From assembly GCA_938092135.1 (NCBI GenBank), contig CALLJL010000004.1, positions 1-64,000 on the forward strand: a DNA stretch of 64,000 nt, given 5' to 3'. A program made the position numbers and the translations under genes. Shown one piece after another: positions 17,055-26,145 of this stretch (within the stretch, counting starts at the first letter, position 1; the number at the start of each line of letters is the position of its first letter). Origin of the DNA: an uncultured bacterium (GTDB lineage: Bacteria > Acidobacteriota > Aminicenantia > Aminicenantales > CALLJL01). The notes under the pieces were generated by a model that saw nothing but the letters and a program-made list of their open reading frames with translations, was not told the origin of the DNA and ran no database searches.

Positions 17055-17537
17055 ATGGCCAGCAAAAAAAGGAAAGGATTTTTAAAGGATGAAGATTTCA
17101 TGCGATTGGCTTTGAAGGAAGCTCAAAGGGCTTTCCAAAAGGAAGAGGTCCCTATTGGCGCGATTATTGTCCTTTCCGGAAAGGTTATAGCCCGAGCCCA
17201 TAATCAGCCCATAAAAAAACTTGATCCGACAGCTCATGCTGAAATTTTGGCTATAAGAACCGCAGCTCGCCGCCAAAGAAATTACCGCCTCCTCAATGCT
17301 GAGCTTTTTGTTACCCTTGAGCCCTGTGCCATGTGTTTGGGGGCAGCGGTTCAGGCCCGGTTGAAAAGAATTGTCTATGCGACCCCCGATCCTAAGGCTG
17401 GAGCTGTGGAATCGATAATGTCTTTTCCCTGGGAAAAGCTGAATCATCGGCCGGAGATCAAAGGAGGACTTTTGGCTTCGGAAGCTCAAAACTTAATGAA
17501 AGAATTTTTTAAGTCCAGAAGAAAATTTAAAGCTTAA
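17055..17537 (+). CDS. tadA: tRNA-specific adenosine deaminase TadA
   Basis: Edits A34 to inosine in tRNA-Arg(ACG). The 160-residue cytidine-deaminase-fold protein has the zinc-site motifs HAEILAIRTAA (about residue 58 onward) and EPCAMCLGAAVQARL (about residues 87-101). It also has the TadA N-terminal pattern FMRLALKEAQRAFQKEEVPIG. The start ATG at 17055 lies behind GAGGGAAG; a TTG at 17034 is also in frame. A tRNA-Ser gene follows 41 bases after the stop. The assignment is firm. Confidence 0.92.
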   Translation: MASKKRKGFLKDEDFMRLALKEAQRAFQKEEVPIGAIIVLSGKVIARAHNQPIKKLDPTAHAEILAIRTAARRQRNYRLLNAELFVTLEPCAMCLGAAVQARLKRIVYATPDPKAGAVESIMSFPWEKLNHRPEIKGGLLASEAQNLMKEFFKSRRKFKA

Positions 17538-17578
17538 TTGATTTCAACCCAACTCAATGATAAATTTTGATTAAAAGA

Positions 17579-17669
17579 GGAGAGGTGGCCGAGTGGTTGA
17601 AGGCGACGGTCTCGAAAACCGTTATCCCCTTATCGGGGATCGCGGGTTCGAATCCCGCCCTCTCCGCCA
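17579..17669 (+). tRNA. tRNA-Ser (anticodon CGA)
   Basis: Acceptor stem GGAGAGG pairs with CCTCTCC (17659-17665), discriminator G, and CCA is encoded at 17667-17669. The anticodon stem ACGGT/ACCGT encloses CTCGAAA, with anticodon CGA at 17613-17615. A long variable arm (ATCCCC...GGGGAT) marks a class II serine tRNA. The T arm contains GGTTCGAATCC. Unlike tRNA-fMet in this window, the CCA end is genome-encoded. Confidence 0.96.
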
Positions 17670-17913
17670 AAAAATTTTCTGGCCCAAATAAATTTTTGGG
17701 CGCAGAAATTAAAATTTTTCGATCAATAATTGAAAAGGGAGAAGGATAGGTTGAAAAATCAATTCTATTGCTGACTTAATATTTGAACCCCGCCCAAAGC
17801 AGATTAATTTCTTAGGGAGTATTAAAACGAAAAAAGTTTAAGTAAATTAACAAAGAAACCAATTTTAAAATTCCTGGAAATGAAATTTATTTTTAATTTG
17901 GAGGCCAAAGAAA

Positions 17914-18930
17914 ATGAAACATATTCCTGTTGTCGTTATCGGTTTTGGCCCTGTAGGTCGAGCCTTAGTAAAATTAATGATAGAGAAAGAAGGAGAACTG
18001 AAGCAAAGATATAATTTAAGCCTAGATTTAAAATGTATTTTGAGAAGTTCTGTAGCCTTTTTTCCATCTCCTTCCTCTGGTTCATTGAATCTTGATCTTT
18101 TGGAGAAAATTGATAACCCGATCTTTTGGCACGAGAAGCCTTCCTTAGATTATTTGCTTAGATTAACCCCTCCTGGTGTCCTATTTGAAGTTACAAGTTC
18201 TGATTTGAAAACAGGTCAGCCCGGCTATGATCATATAAAAAAAGCTCTGATAAACGGCTGGCACGTAGTTACGGCCAATAAAGGGCCTCTGTTGTTATAT
18301 TTTCAAGAGCTCCATAAGATAGCTCGGGACAATAAGTTAAAAATAAAATTCAGCGGAGCAACAGCTGCGGCTTTGCCCGTCCTTGACGTGGGCAAAATTT
18401 GTCTTGCCGGAGCGCGTATCTTTAAAATTGAGGGCATTCTCAATGGTACAACCAATTACATTTTAACCCGAATGAATGAAGGCATAAGCTATTCTGAAGC
18501 TCTTCTAGAAGCTCAGCGAAAGGGAATAGCCGAAAAAAATCCAAGCTATGATGTTGAAGGATTAGATACGGCCGTTAAATTAGCTTTGTTAGCAGCAGCT
18601 TTATTCGATTTTCAACTGGGCTTAAATGATATTGAAATCACGGGAATTACCCGAATTACTCCTGAAGAGGTAGCTCAAGCCAGTAAACAGGGAAAGAAAA
18701 TCAAGCTTTTGGGCTGTCTTAATTTTGAAGATAATTCTCTCAAGGCAAGGGTAAGACCTGAGGTTTTAGATCCTAATCATCCCCTTTACTTTGTCGATGG
18801 AAGTAATAAAGGTGTGACTTTTTTTACTGACTTCATGGGAGAGTTAACCATTATAGGGGGTAAATCTGATCCGAGAGGAGCGGCCGCAGCTATGCTGAAA
18901 GATTTAATCAACCTATATTGCAATTTTTAA
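17914..18930 (+). CDS. hom: Homoserine dehydrogenase
   Basis: Reduces aspartate semialdehyde to homoserine. The 338-residue protein has an N-terminal Rossmann motif (VIGFGPVGRAL, about residues 8-18), VVTANKGPLLLY, and the catalytic region EGILNGTTNYILTRM with NPSYDVEGLDTAVKLA. It ends without a C-terminal ACT domain, so threonine feedback through that domain is absent. This short form is common in archaea and thermophiles. GGAGG precedes the ATG. It stands between two tRNA-Ser genes; 244 bases upstream and 190 bases downstream contain no other gene that I can see. Confidence 0.9.
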   Translation: MKHIPVVVIGFGPVGRALVKLMIEKEGELKQRYNLSLDLKCILRSSVAFFPSPSSGSLNLDLLEKIDNPIFWHEKPSLDYLLRLTPPGVLFEVTSSDLKTGQPGYDHIKKALINGWHVVTANKGPLLLYFQELHKIARDNKLKIKFSGATAAALPVLDVGKICLAGARIFKIEGILNGTTNYILTRMNEGISYSEALLEAQRKGIAEKNPSYDVEGLDTAVKLALLAAALFDFQLGLNDIEITGITRITPEEVAQASKQGKKIKLLGCLNFEDNSLKARVRPEVLDPNHPLYFVDGSNKGVTFFTDFMGELTIIGGKSDPRGAAAAMLKDLINLYCNF

Positions 18931-19120
18931 AAATCCCCAATAAGACGACCGAAGATTGTTTTCTAAGTTCAAAATTAATTGAGAATTGAAGAAAAATGGA
19001 AAAAGGGAGAAAATAAATTATATTGATTATGAGAATTTTAAAAAAATTGACCGAAATTTGATTTTCTGGTAACCTGATTCTCTCAAAGAAAGAAATTCAA
19101 ATATTCAAAAAGCGGAAAGT

Positions 19121-19213
<93 letters not shown>

Positions 19214-19272
19214 CCCCATAAAGTTCTGACTTCCAAAAGTAATTGAGAATTAAAGGAGGAAAGGAGCTTTTA

Positions 19273-20478
19273 ATGAACACCAAAGACTATATTGTTATTG
19301 AAGACATTTATGGAGCCCATAATTATCATCCCCTTGATGTTGTTCTCAGCCGGGGAAAGGGTGTCTGGGTTTGGGATGTTGAAGGCAAAAAGTACTTAGA
19401 TTGCCTAAGTGGCTATTCAGCTGTCAATCAAGGACATTGTCATCCCAGGATAGTCCGTCGCCTGGAACAGCAAGCTAGAAGATTGACACTAACATCCCGG
19501 GCGTTTCGTAATGATCAGTGGCCTTTGTTAGCCAAAGAGCTGAGCGAACTTCTGGGTTATGAAATGGTCTTGCCTATGAATTCAGGGGCCGAAGCTGTTG
19601 AAACTGCTCTAAAATTAGCCCGAAAGTGGGCGTATCAAAAAAAAGGCATTCCTATTGATGAAGCTGAAATAATAACCTGCGCTAATAATTTTCATGGACG
19701 GACAATAACCATTATCAGTTTCTCCACGGAGCCTCTTTATCGAAATGAATTTGGCCCTTTTACTCCCGGTTTTAAAATCATTCCCTATGGAGATGTTAAC
19801 GCTTTGGCCTCAGCCATAACCCCGAAAACGGCCGCTTTCTTGGTTGAACCGATTCAAGCTGAAGCTGGAATCATTATTCCGCCTGATGGCTATCTTAAGA
19901 AAGCTTGGGAAATTTGCCGGGAGAATAATGTTCTTTTCATAGCTGATGAAATTCAAACAGGTTTAGGCCGGGTGGGTAAGCTTCTTGCCTGTGAGTATGA
20001 AGGAGTAAAGCCCGATGTTGTCGTTGTTGGCAAATCGTTGGGTGGTGGTCTAATCCCTATTTCGGCCACTTTATCCAGCCGAGAAATAATGGGCGTCTTT
20101 AAGCCTGGTGAACATGGTTCAACCTTTGGGGGCAATCCTTTGGCCTGTGCTGTGGCTCGCGAAGCTATCAGGGTTATTCAAGAAGAAAAGCTTTCCGAGA
20201 GAGCCGCTAAACTCGGCGAATATTTTTTGAATAAATTAAAAACAATTAAAAGCCGGCATATCAAAGAAATAAGAGGAAAGGGCCTTCTTATTGGCATTGA
20301 ACTCAAACCCGAAGCTGGTGGCGCCCGCCGCTTCTGTGAAGCTTTAAAAGATCAAGGTCTTCTTTGCAAGGAAACCCACGAAAATGTCATTCGCTTTGCT
20401 CCCCCTCTTGTTATCAAAGAAAAAGAATTAAATTGGGCTTTTAAAAGAATCAAGAAGGTTTTTAAAGAGCTTAATTAA
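19273..20478 (+). CDS. rocD: Ornithine aminotransferase
   Basis: Class III PLP aminotransferase that interconverts ornithine and glutamate semialdehyde / pyrroline-5-carboxylate. The 401-residue protein has the ornithine aminotransferase pattern [56 protein letters not shown] and [16 protein letters not shown] (PLP lysine). Start at 19273 chosen because AAAGGAGG and GGAG lie just upstream; a TTG at 19243 is also in frame. The stop is followed by weak inverted repeats and an AT-rich stretch. The product, pyrroline-5-carboxylate, is also the product of HypD encoded at 42 kb. Confidence 0.9.
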   Translation: MNTKDYIVIEDIYGAHNYHPLDVVLSRGKGVWVWDVEGKKYLDCLSGYSAVNQGHCHPRIVRRLEQQARRLTLTSRAFRNDQWPLLAKELSELLGYEMVLPMNSGAEAVETALKLARKWAYQKKGIPIDEAEIITCANNFHGRTITIISFSTEPLYRNEFGPFTPGFKIIPYGDVNALASAITPKTAAFLVEPIQAEAGIIIPPDGYLKKAWEICRENNVLFIADEIQTGLGRVGKLLACEYEGVKPDVVVVGKSLGGGLIPISATLSSREIMGVFKPGEHGSTFGGNPLACAVAREAIRVIQEEKLSERAAKLGEYFLNKLKTIKSRHIKEIRGKGLLIGIELKPEAGGARRFCEALKDQGLLCKETHENVIRFAPPLVIKEKELNWAFKRIKKVFKELN

Positions 20479-20611
20479 AAACCCTCTGTCCTTAATAGAG
20501 GACATAATAAAACTTTTTTAACTAATCTGTCTTATGAAAATTAGAAGCAAATTTGGTCTATTTTTTGCTGATTTTTTTGGTTGGATATAATAAAAAGGAG
20601 GAGAGGAGAAA

Positions 20612-21760
20612 ATGGGAAAATTTAAGAAAAAAGGTAAAGCCGTTTTTATTATTGGGATTATAGCTTTGACCACAAGTTGTCTGATCTATATTCCCTATGA
20701 AGGAAGACAGCCAAGAGAAAGAGAAGAATATCCGCCTAGAGAAGAGAGTCAGCCTTTAGATCAAATCGATTTCTCTTTTATTTTTAATTATCTTTCTCCA
20801 TATGGTTACTGGGTTTATTTATCGCCCTATGGCCATGTTTGGATTCCTCGATATGTCCCCTATGGCTGGCGTCCCTATACTCGGGGCCGATGGGTTTGGA
20901 CAGACTGGGGCTGGCTGTGGGTGTCCAATTTTGATTGGGGCTGGCTTGTCTTTCATTATGGTCGTTGGGGCTGGCATAATCGCCTGGGTTGGTTCTGGGT
21001 ACCGGGGACTGTCTGGGCCCCGGCCTGGGTTATCTGGACATGGGGAGACCTTTATATTGGCTGGGCTCCAATTCCTCCTGAAGTTGACTGGATACCAGGC
21101 GTTGGCCTATCAGTGATGAAAATAGAACCTTTCTGGCATGCCTGGGTTTTTATTGAAAACCGCTACTTTCTTACTGTCTATATTGATCGATACATACTCC
21201 CTCCTGAACGTAACCGAACCATTCTTAATTTTACCGTTAATAAAAGAAGTTTGACTCCAAGGGGAAGTATGATTTTCAACGAAGGTATTGAACCCCATGT
21301 GGTTTCGCGATGGACTAAAACAGAGGTCAGGAAATATGAAATTCGAGAGACATCCCGCCCTGGACGAGAATCTTTAGGTTTTAATTCGGTGACTGTTCCT
21401 AGAGTATCCATCTCCAAAAACGAAATGGCTAGACCAGCTAAAATTTATGAACCTGAAAAAGTTGAGCAGGAGCTCGAGAAAGAAAAACCTAGGCTTATTC
21501 GCCTGGAACAATTTGATTTTGAAAGGGAAAGACTAGAGAAATCCCATCGGGAAGAAGAAGCTTATTTAAAAAGAAAAATGGAAGAGGAAACTAAACAAGC
21601 CCAGGATGAAGTGATAAAACAAGAAATTAAGCGTCGCTATGAAATCCAGCTTGAGCAACTAAAAAAACAACATCAGGAAGAAAAAAAAGAGCTTAATCAG
21701 CGTCACGAAGAAGAGAAAAAGAAAGTAGGCGGTCAGCCAGTGCGGAAAAAGAAAAATTAA
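20612..21760 (+). CDS. DUF6600-type aromatic-rich envelope protein with charged coiled-coil tail
   Basis: The 382-residue protein has an N-terminal hydrophobic segment ending in TTSC, a possible lipobox. Residues about 55-170 are a dense array of Trp, Tyr and Gly in units such as SPYGYWVYLSPYGHVWIPRY, GRWVWTDWGW and GWLVFHYGRWGW, the DUF6600 pattern (YXWXY-like repeats). Residues about 270-382 are almost all Glu, Lys, Arg and Gln with heptad spacing and should form a long coiled coil. The family is unstudied; periplasmic or outer-membrane location is inferred. GGAGGAGAGGAG is the ribosome site. The gene seems monocistronic. Confidence 0.75.
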   Translation: MGKFKKKGKAVFIIGIIALTTSCLIYIPYEGRQPREREEYPPREESQPLDQIDFSFIFNYLSPYGYWVYLSPYGHVWIPRYVPYGWRPYTRGRWVWTDWGWLWVSNFDWGWLVFHYGRWGWHNRLGWFWVPGTVWAPAWVIWTWGDLYIGWAPIPPEVDWIPGVGLSVMKIEPFWHAWVFIENRYFLTVYIDRYILPPERNRTILNFTVNKRSLTPRGSMIFNEGIEPHVVSRWTKTEVRKYEIRETSRPGRESLGFNSVTVPRVSISKNEMARPAKIYEPEKVEQELEKEKPRLIRLEQFDFERERLEKSHREEEAYLKRKMEEETKQAQDEVIKQEIKRRYEIQLEQLKKQHQEEKKELNQRHEEEKKKVGGQPVRKKKN

Positions 21761-21772
21761 TAGTTATTGAGA

Positions 21773-22633
21773 TTAACGTGATCTAAGAGAAACCAGAATT
21801 ACCGAAAAAAGAATAATTGCTCCACCGATAAGAGTGCGAAGAGAAGGAATTTCTTTAAGAAAAAAATAGGCAAGGATTATACCATATACAGGTTCAAGGG
21901 AACTGATAATTGAGGCTGTAGCGGCTGAAATTCTTTTCATTCCCTGGATGAAGAGGGAATGGGCGGCCGCTGTACAAAATATGCCCAAAAAGGCCAATCG
22001 AGCCAGATCAACAGGCTCGGGAATGAGACTTCGTAAGATAATTAAAGGAAAAAGAAAAATTGTTGCTCCAGCATCCTGATAAAAGGCTATTACCAAACTT
22101 TGATAGCGACGGGTTAGTTGGCGATTAGCTATGGTTAGTAAGGAAAAAGTCAATCCGGCTACTACTCCCCAGAGGACCCCTTGAAAAATGGGCTGTTGAA
22201 GATTAAAAGAAGGGACCAGATAAAAAATACCTAAAAGACACAGACCTGCGGCCGCCAAATTTAAAAAATTAAAATTTTCCTTAAGCCAAATCGGTTCCAA
22301 GATGGAGGTAAATACTGGAAAAGTGGAGTAGGCAAGGAGTCCAATGGCCACAGTGGAAACTTTGATGGAATGAAAAAAGGTTAGCCAATGAAAAGCCAGC
22401 AGGGCGCCTAACAGGAAAAGAAAGAAGCTATCCAATTTAGAATAAGGTTTGAATCTGAGCTTGAAACTTCGGATCATAGGAAAAAGAATCAGAGAAGCAA
22501 AAAAGACCCGGCCAAAAACAATGACAACTGAGGATTCTTTAATCCATTTGGCAAAAAGACCAGCCATACCAAAAAGGAAGGTAGCCAGATGGGTGGCTAA
22601 TAAGGCGGAAAAATTTTGGCCAGGTTTTTTCAT
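21773..22633 (-). CDS. EamA/DMT-family transporter
   Basis: A 286-residue inner-membrane protein with ten predicted hydrophobic helices in two EamA repeats. The second repeat ends SSLEPVYGIILAYFFLKEIP, and LEPIWLKE marks the end of the first. Members export amino acids, metabolites or nucleotide sugars; the substrate is unknown here. The ATG at 22631-22633 is divergent from dnaX, with about 100 bases between the starts. Only 12 bases separate its stop from that of the convergent DUF6600 gene. Confidence 0.85.
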   Translation of the reverse strand: MKKPGQNFSALLATHLATFLFGMAGLFAKWIKESSVVIVFGRVFFASLILFPMIRSFKLRFKPYSKLDSFFLFLLGALLAFHWLTFFHSIKVSTVAIGLLAYSTFPVFTSILEPIWLKENFNFLNLAAAGLCLLGIFYLVPSFNLQQPIFQGVLWGVVAGLTFSLLTIANRQLTRRYQSLVIAFYQDAGATIFLFPLIILRSLIPEPVDLARLAFLGIFCTAAAHSLFIQGMKRISAATASIISSLEPVYGIILAYFFLKEIPSLRTLIGGAIILFSVILVSLRSR

Positions 22634-22734
22634 TCAAGAAAGTAATTCTTAAATATTTTCAAAATTATAACGATATGTTATTATATTACTTAATTTTAAA
22701 AAAAGAAATTTCATTCCTTGAGGTAAATAGATCA

Positions 22735-24291
22735 ATGGATGATAATCAGGGCCGCTGGGAAAAAGCTCATCAAATCCTAGCCCGAAAATATCGTCCTCAA
22801 ACTTTTGATGAGGTTGTTGGTCAGAAGGCTATTATCGAAACCCTTCGCCAGGCGATAAAATCCCGGCGGCTGGCTCAGGCCTACATCTTTTCTGGAATGA
22901 GAGGCGTCGGTAAAACCACTGTCGCCCGCCTTCTGGCTAAGGCTCTCAACTGTATTCATGGACCAACTCCAGATCCTTGCAATATTTGCGAGTTTTGTGT
23001 GGCAATTCGAGAGGATAGGGCGGTCGATGTCCTTGAAATCGACGGCGCATCTTATCGGGTGGTTGAAGAAATCGGTCCAATAAGAGATACTGCCAGGCTT
23101 GGGCCGATTCATGCTCGTTATAAGGTCATTATTATTGATGAAGTTCATATGCTTTCTAAGCATGCCTTTAATGCCCTGTTAAAAACTTTAGAAGAGCCGC
23201 CCCCAAGCACCGTCTTTATTTTAGCGACGACAGAATTTCATAAAGTCCCGCCGACCATTGTTTCTCGTTGCCAGCATTTTGAGTTCAGAAGGATACCCCA
23301 GAGAGAAATTATTGATCACCTGCTTCGAATCGCTGACAAAGAAAAAATTTCTCTGTCCAGATTTGGCGCTCAGCTCATTGCTGAATCAGCTGACGGCAGT
23401 CTTAGAGATGCGGAAACTTTGCTTGATAAAGCCCTGGCTCTTTGCGGTTCAGAAATTAGCGATGAAAAACTTAAAGAAGTTCTGGGCCTCGTTCCCAGAA
23501 AAATCTTATTTGAAGTTTCGAGCTTGATTTTTGATGGCCGATCTGACCTGGTATTTCCTTTTATCAATAAAATTATGCATCAGGGCTATGAATTGAAACT
23601 CTTTTATGAAGAAATGCTTCGCCATTTTCGTAATTTACTTCTGGTAAAAACAGTAGATGATGCCAGGGACATCCTTTTGCTGACTGATGAAGAGATAGAG
23701 GATTTAAAAAATGAAGCTAAAAAGGTATCTTCGGTTGATTTAATTCGTTATCTTCAGATTTTGCTTCAGGCAGAAGCTGGCCTGAGATATACGGTTCATC
23801 CCCAGATTTATCTTGAGAGTCTTCTTGTCCGGTTATGTCATGTTTCCCACCTTGTGCCTATTAAAGAAATTTTTAGGTCGATAGAAGAAGGGAGAATGGA
23901 AGAATGGCTTAGGAAAGCGGCTGAAGCTTCTGTTTCTGAAAGCCCAATTAAGAAAGAGGAAAGTCAAATCTGCTTTCAGGAAAAAGAAATTCATCCTAAA
24001 GTAGAAAAAGATTTTGAAAAAACTGATTTAAGTCAAGCCCTTATCAGTTATCAAATTAAAGCTAAGGGAAAAGAATCTTTAAATTCGGAGATGGAAATTT
24101 CAGCCCATAAATTCAAAAAGGAAGAAATCGAGGTAAAAACCAATCACTCCGTTGTCAGGTCAGAATTCAAAGCCGATGAAAAAGAAGCTATATTAGATAC
24201 CCCTGCAATTAAATCTTTTCTGGATTATTTTAAAGGCAGGGTAGTGGCCATTGATCCCCTGCCCAGGCCAAAAAGCAAAGAAGAGGTTTAA
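22735..24291 (+). CDS. dnaX: DNA polymerase III subunit gamma/tau
   Basis: Clamp-loader AAA+ ATPase of about 518 residues. Motifs are ARKYRPQTFDEVVGQ, Walker A GMRGVGKTTVARLLAKAL, the zinc module with C-x8-C-x2-C-x2-C cysteines (CIHGPTPDPCNICEFC), IIIDEVHMLSKHAFNALLK and ATTEFHKVPPTIVSRC. The usual DAASNxGVD segment reads DGASYRVVEEIG here, an unusual variant. The C-terminal 130 residues are charged and low in complexity. Start at ATG 22735 follows GAGGT; an ATG at 22675 in frame lacks a ribosome site. It leads the classic dnaX-ybaB-recR operon. Confidence 0.93.
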   Translation: MDDNQGRWEKAHQILARKYRPQTFDEVVGQKAIIETLRQAIKSRRLAQAYIFSGMRGVGKTTVARLLAKALNCIHGPTPDPCNICEFCVAIREDRAVDVLEIDGASYRVVEEIGPIRDTARLGPIHARYKVIIIDEVHMLSKHAFNALLKTLEEPPPSTVFILATTEFHKVPPTIVSRCQHFEFRRIPQREIIDHLLRIADKEKISLSRFGAQLIAESADGSLRDAETLLDKALALCGSEISDEKLKEVLGLVPRKILFEVSSLIFDGRSDLVFPFINKIMHQGYELKLFYEEMLRHFRNLLLVKTVDDARDILLLTDEEIEDLKNEAKKVSSVDLIRYLQILLQAEAGLRYTVHPQIYLESLLVRLCHVSHLVPIKEIFRSIEEGRMEEWLRKAAEASVSESPIKKEESQICFQEKEIHPKVEKDFEKTDLSQALISYQIKAKGKESLNSEMEISAHKFKKEEIEVKTNHSVVRSEFKADEKEAILDTPAIKSFLDYFKGRVVAIDPLPRPKSKEEV

Positions 24292-24293
24292 TT

Positions 24294-24608
24294 ATGTTTA
24301 AAGGCTTAGGCGATTTACAAAAAATGCTTCAGACAGCAAAGGAATTACAGGAAAAAATGGAAAAGGAGCTTGCTGAAATGAGAATTGAGGGTTCAAGTGG
24401 GGGAGGCATGGTCAAGGTAGTTTTGGATGGTCGAAAGAATCTGCATTCAATTCATCTTGAACCTGAAATTGTTAATCCAACTGATTGCGAGATGCTTGAG
24501 GATTTGATTATAGCGGCCTTTAATGATGCTTCTTCTAAAGTGGAAGAACAAATAGCGGCCAAACTTGGAGCCATGGGCGCTGGTTTTAAAATTCCGGGGT
24601 TATTCTAA
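24294..24608 (+). CDS. YbaB/EbfC family nucleoid-associated protein
   Basis: A 104-residue DNA-binding protein of the YbaB/EbfC family. It has the typical features: N-terminal helix LGDLQKMLQTAKELQEKM, the SSGGGMVKVVLDG strand, and the C-terminal ending KLGAMGAGFKIPGLF. It binds DNA as a dimer and helps organise the nucleoid. It sits 2 bases after dnaX, and its TAA overlaps the recR start (TAATG), the conserved three-gene order seen in many bacteria. Confidence 0.93.
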   Translation: MFKGLGDLQKMLQTAKELQEKMEKELAEMRIEGSSGGGMVKVVLDGRKNLHSIHLEPEIVNPTDCEMLEDLIIAAFNDASSKVEEQIAAKLGAMGAGFKIPGLF

Positions 24609-25213
24609 TGTTCGAATATACTGAACCTCTTCATCATTTAATTGAAGAACTAAAAAAATTTCCTGGAGTTGGAGCTAAGTCAGCCCAACGAATGGCCTTC
24701 TATCTTCTCTCAATCTCCATGGAAGAAGCTAATCGTCTGGCTGATGCTATTCTTGAAGCTAAGAGGAAAATATTTTATTGCTCTGTTTGCAATGGAATAA
24801 CCCATGTTGACCCTTGTCCACTCTGCACTGATCCCCATCGAAGCGATGAACTTCTCTGTATAGTTGAAGAACCTTATAATGTTGCCTCAATTGAAAAGAC
24901 AGGTATCTTTAACGGTCGCTATCATGTCCTTCTGGGAACCCTTTCTCCTTTGAAAGGTAAAGGGCCAGAGGAATTAGGGGTGGATAAACTTCTCAGCAGG
25001 ATAGAAAAGGGAAAGTTCAAAGAAATTATACTGGCCACAAATCCCACATCTGAAGGCGAAGCCACAGCCTTTTATCTGGCTAGTTTACTTAAAAAATTTC
25101 CGGTTAAAATTACTCGTTTAGCCACAGGTCTTCCTGTGGGCTCAGATCTTGATTTTGCTGATCAGATAACCATAAGGAGAGCGCTTGAGGGAAGGGTAGA
25201 ACTTAAAGATTAA
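24608..25213 (+). CDS. recR: Recombination mediator RecR
   Basis: The 201-residue protein acts with RecO (and RecF) to load RecA on gapped DNA. Domain order is a helix-hairpin-helix (KKFPGVGAKSAQRMAFYLL), a C4 zinc finger (CSVCNGITHVDPCPLC, about residues 58-73), a Toprim domain (LLCIVEEPYNVASIEKTG and later ILATNPTSEGEATAFYL), and the Walker-B-like C-terminus THLATGLPVGSDLDFAD-type region, here TRLATGLPVGSDLDFAD. The start overlaps the ybaB stop by one base. All key residues look intact. Confidence 0.94.
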   Translation: MFEYTEPLHHLIEELKKFPGVGAKSAQRMAFYLLSISMEEANRLADAILEAKRKIFYCSVCNGITHVDPCPLCTDPHRSDELLCIVEEPYNVASIEKTGIFNGRYHVLLGTLSPLKGKGPEELGVDKLLSRIEKGKFKEIILATNPTSEGEATAFYLASLLKKFPVKITRLATGLPVGSDLDFADQITIRRALEGRVELKD

Positions 25214-25261
25214 TTAGAAATTTTTTATTTTTCCCCTAATCCAAATAAATGAGGAGGTCGG

Positions 25262-25837
25262 ATGAAACCAATTATTGAAATCCGATGGCATGGTCGTGCG
25301 GGACAGGGAGTGGTGACGGCAGCAGTAACTGTGGCTGATGTTTTAGCCGGTGAAGAAGGCAAGTATGTTCAGGCCTTTCCTGAATTTGGTGCTGAAAAAA
25401 GGGGAGCGCCTATTTTAGCCTTCAACCGCATCAGCCAAAAACCAATCCGCACTCATAGTCAAGTTTATGAACCTGATATTGTCGTCGTCACTGACCCGAG
25501 CCTTTTAGGTTTAATTGATGTTACGGATGGAGCTAAGGAGGATGCCATATTTTTACTTAACACCACCTTTGACATTTCTTTAGTCCGGAAAAAGTTAAAT
25601 CTTGGAGCGAGGAAAGTTTATGCCCTTGATGCTTATACTATCGCTCGCGAAGAAATAGGTCGACCTATTCCCAATATTCCCATGGTTGCTGCCCTAATCA
25701 AAGTTACCGGTCTTCTGGAAACTGAAAAGTTCAAGGAAAAACTCAAATCTTCTTTAAGCAAAAAATTGAGGCCTGAGGTGGTGGAGAGTAATTTACGGAC
25801 AGTCGAAAGAGCTTTTAAGGAGGTAAGAGAAGGATGA
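25262..25837 (+). CDS. porG: 2-oxoacid:ferredoxin oxidoreductase subunit gamma
   Basis: A 191-residue gamma subunit of a four-subunit pyruvate-type oxidoreductase. It carries the family opening EIRWHGRAGQGVVTAA, followed by FPEFGAEKRGAPILAFNRIS. This subunit helps shape the CoA and interface region. It is first in the order gamma-delta-alpha-beta, as in Thermotoga and Pyrococcus enzymes. GGAGG lies 6 bases before the ATG, and the stop overlaps the delta start by four bases. Confidence 0.92.
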   Translation: MKPIIEIRWHGRAGQGVVTAAVTVADVLAGEEGKYVQAFPEFGAEKRGAPILAFNRISQKPIRTHSQVYEPDIVVVTDPSLLGLIDVTDGAKEDAIFLLNTTFDISLVRKKLNLGARKVYALDAYTIAREEIGRPIPNIPMVAALIKVTGLLETEKFKEKLKSSLSKKLRPEVVESNLRTVERAFKEVREG

Positions 25838-26145
25838 AAAAAGAAACTTGGCGGGAATTAACCATTGGAACAATTAATCTCAATGCTGGCAATTCAGTTG
25901 TCAATTTAACCGGAACGTGGCGTTCAGGAAGGAAACCTGAATTTAGGCCAGAACATTGCATTCACTGTTTTTTCTGCTGGCTCTATTGTCCCCACTTTGC
26001 TATCAAAGTTGAGGGTGAAAAGATAGCTGGCATCAATTATGACTACTGCACTGGATGCGGGCTTTGTGCTGAAGAATGTCCAACCAAAGAAAAAGCTATT
26101 GTTATGGTGCCAGAAGAAATTAAACTGGCTGAAAGGAGGAAATAA
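25834..26145 (+). CDS. porD: 2-oxoacid:ferredoxin oxidoreductase subunit delta (ferredoxin-like)
   Basis: A 103-residue 2[4Fe-4S] protein that passes electrons to ferredoxin. Two clusters are visible: CIHCFFCWLYCPH (about residues 47-59) and CTGCGLCAEECPTKEKA (about residues 73-89). The N-terminal part has the GTWRSGRKPEF segment typical of PorD. It overlaps the preceding gene by four bases, and its stop shares one base with the alpha ATG. Confidence 0.93.
   Translation: MKKETWRELTIGTINLNAGNSVVNLTGTWRSGRKPEFRPEHCIHCFFCWLYCPHFAIKVEGEKIAGINYDYCTGCGLCAEECPTKEKAIVMVPEEIKLAERRK

Noticed and set aside
20481-20520. Terminator after rocD
   Set aside because: The inverted repeats have stems of only five bases and are separated from the T-run by about ten bases; too weak to list.
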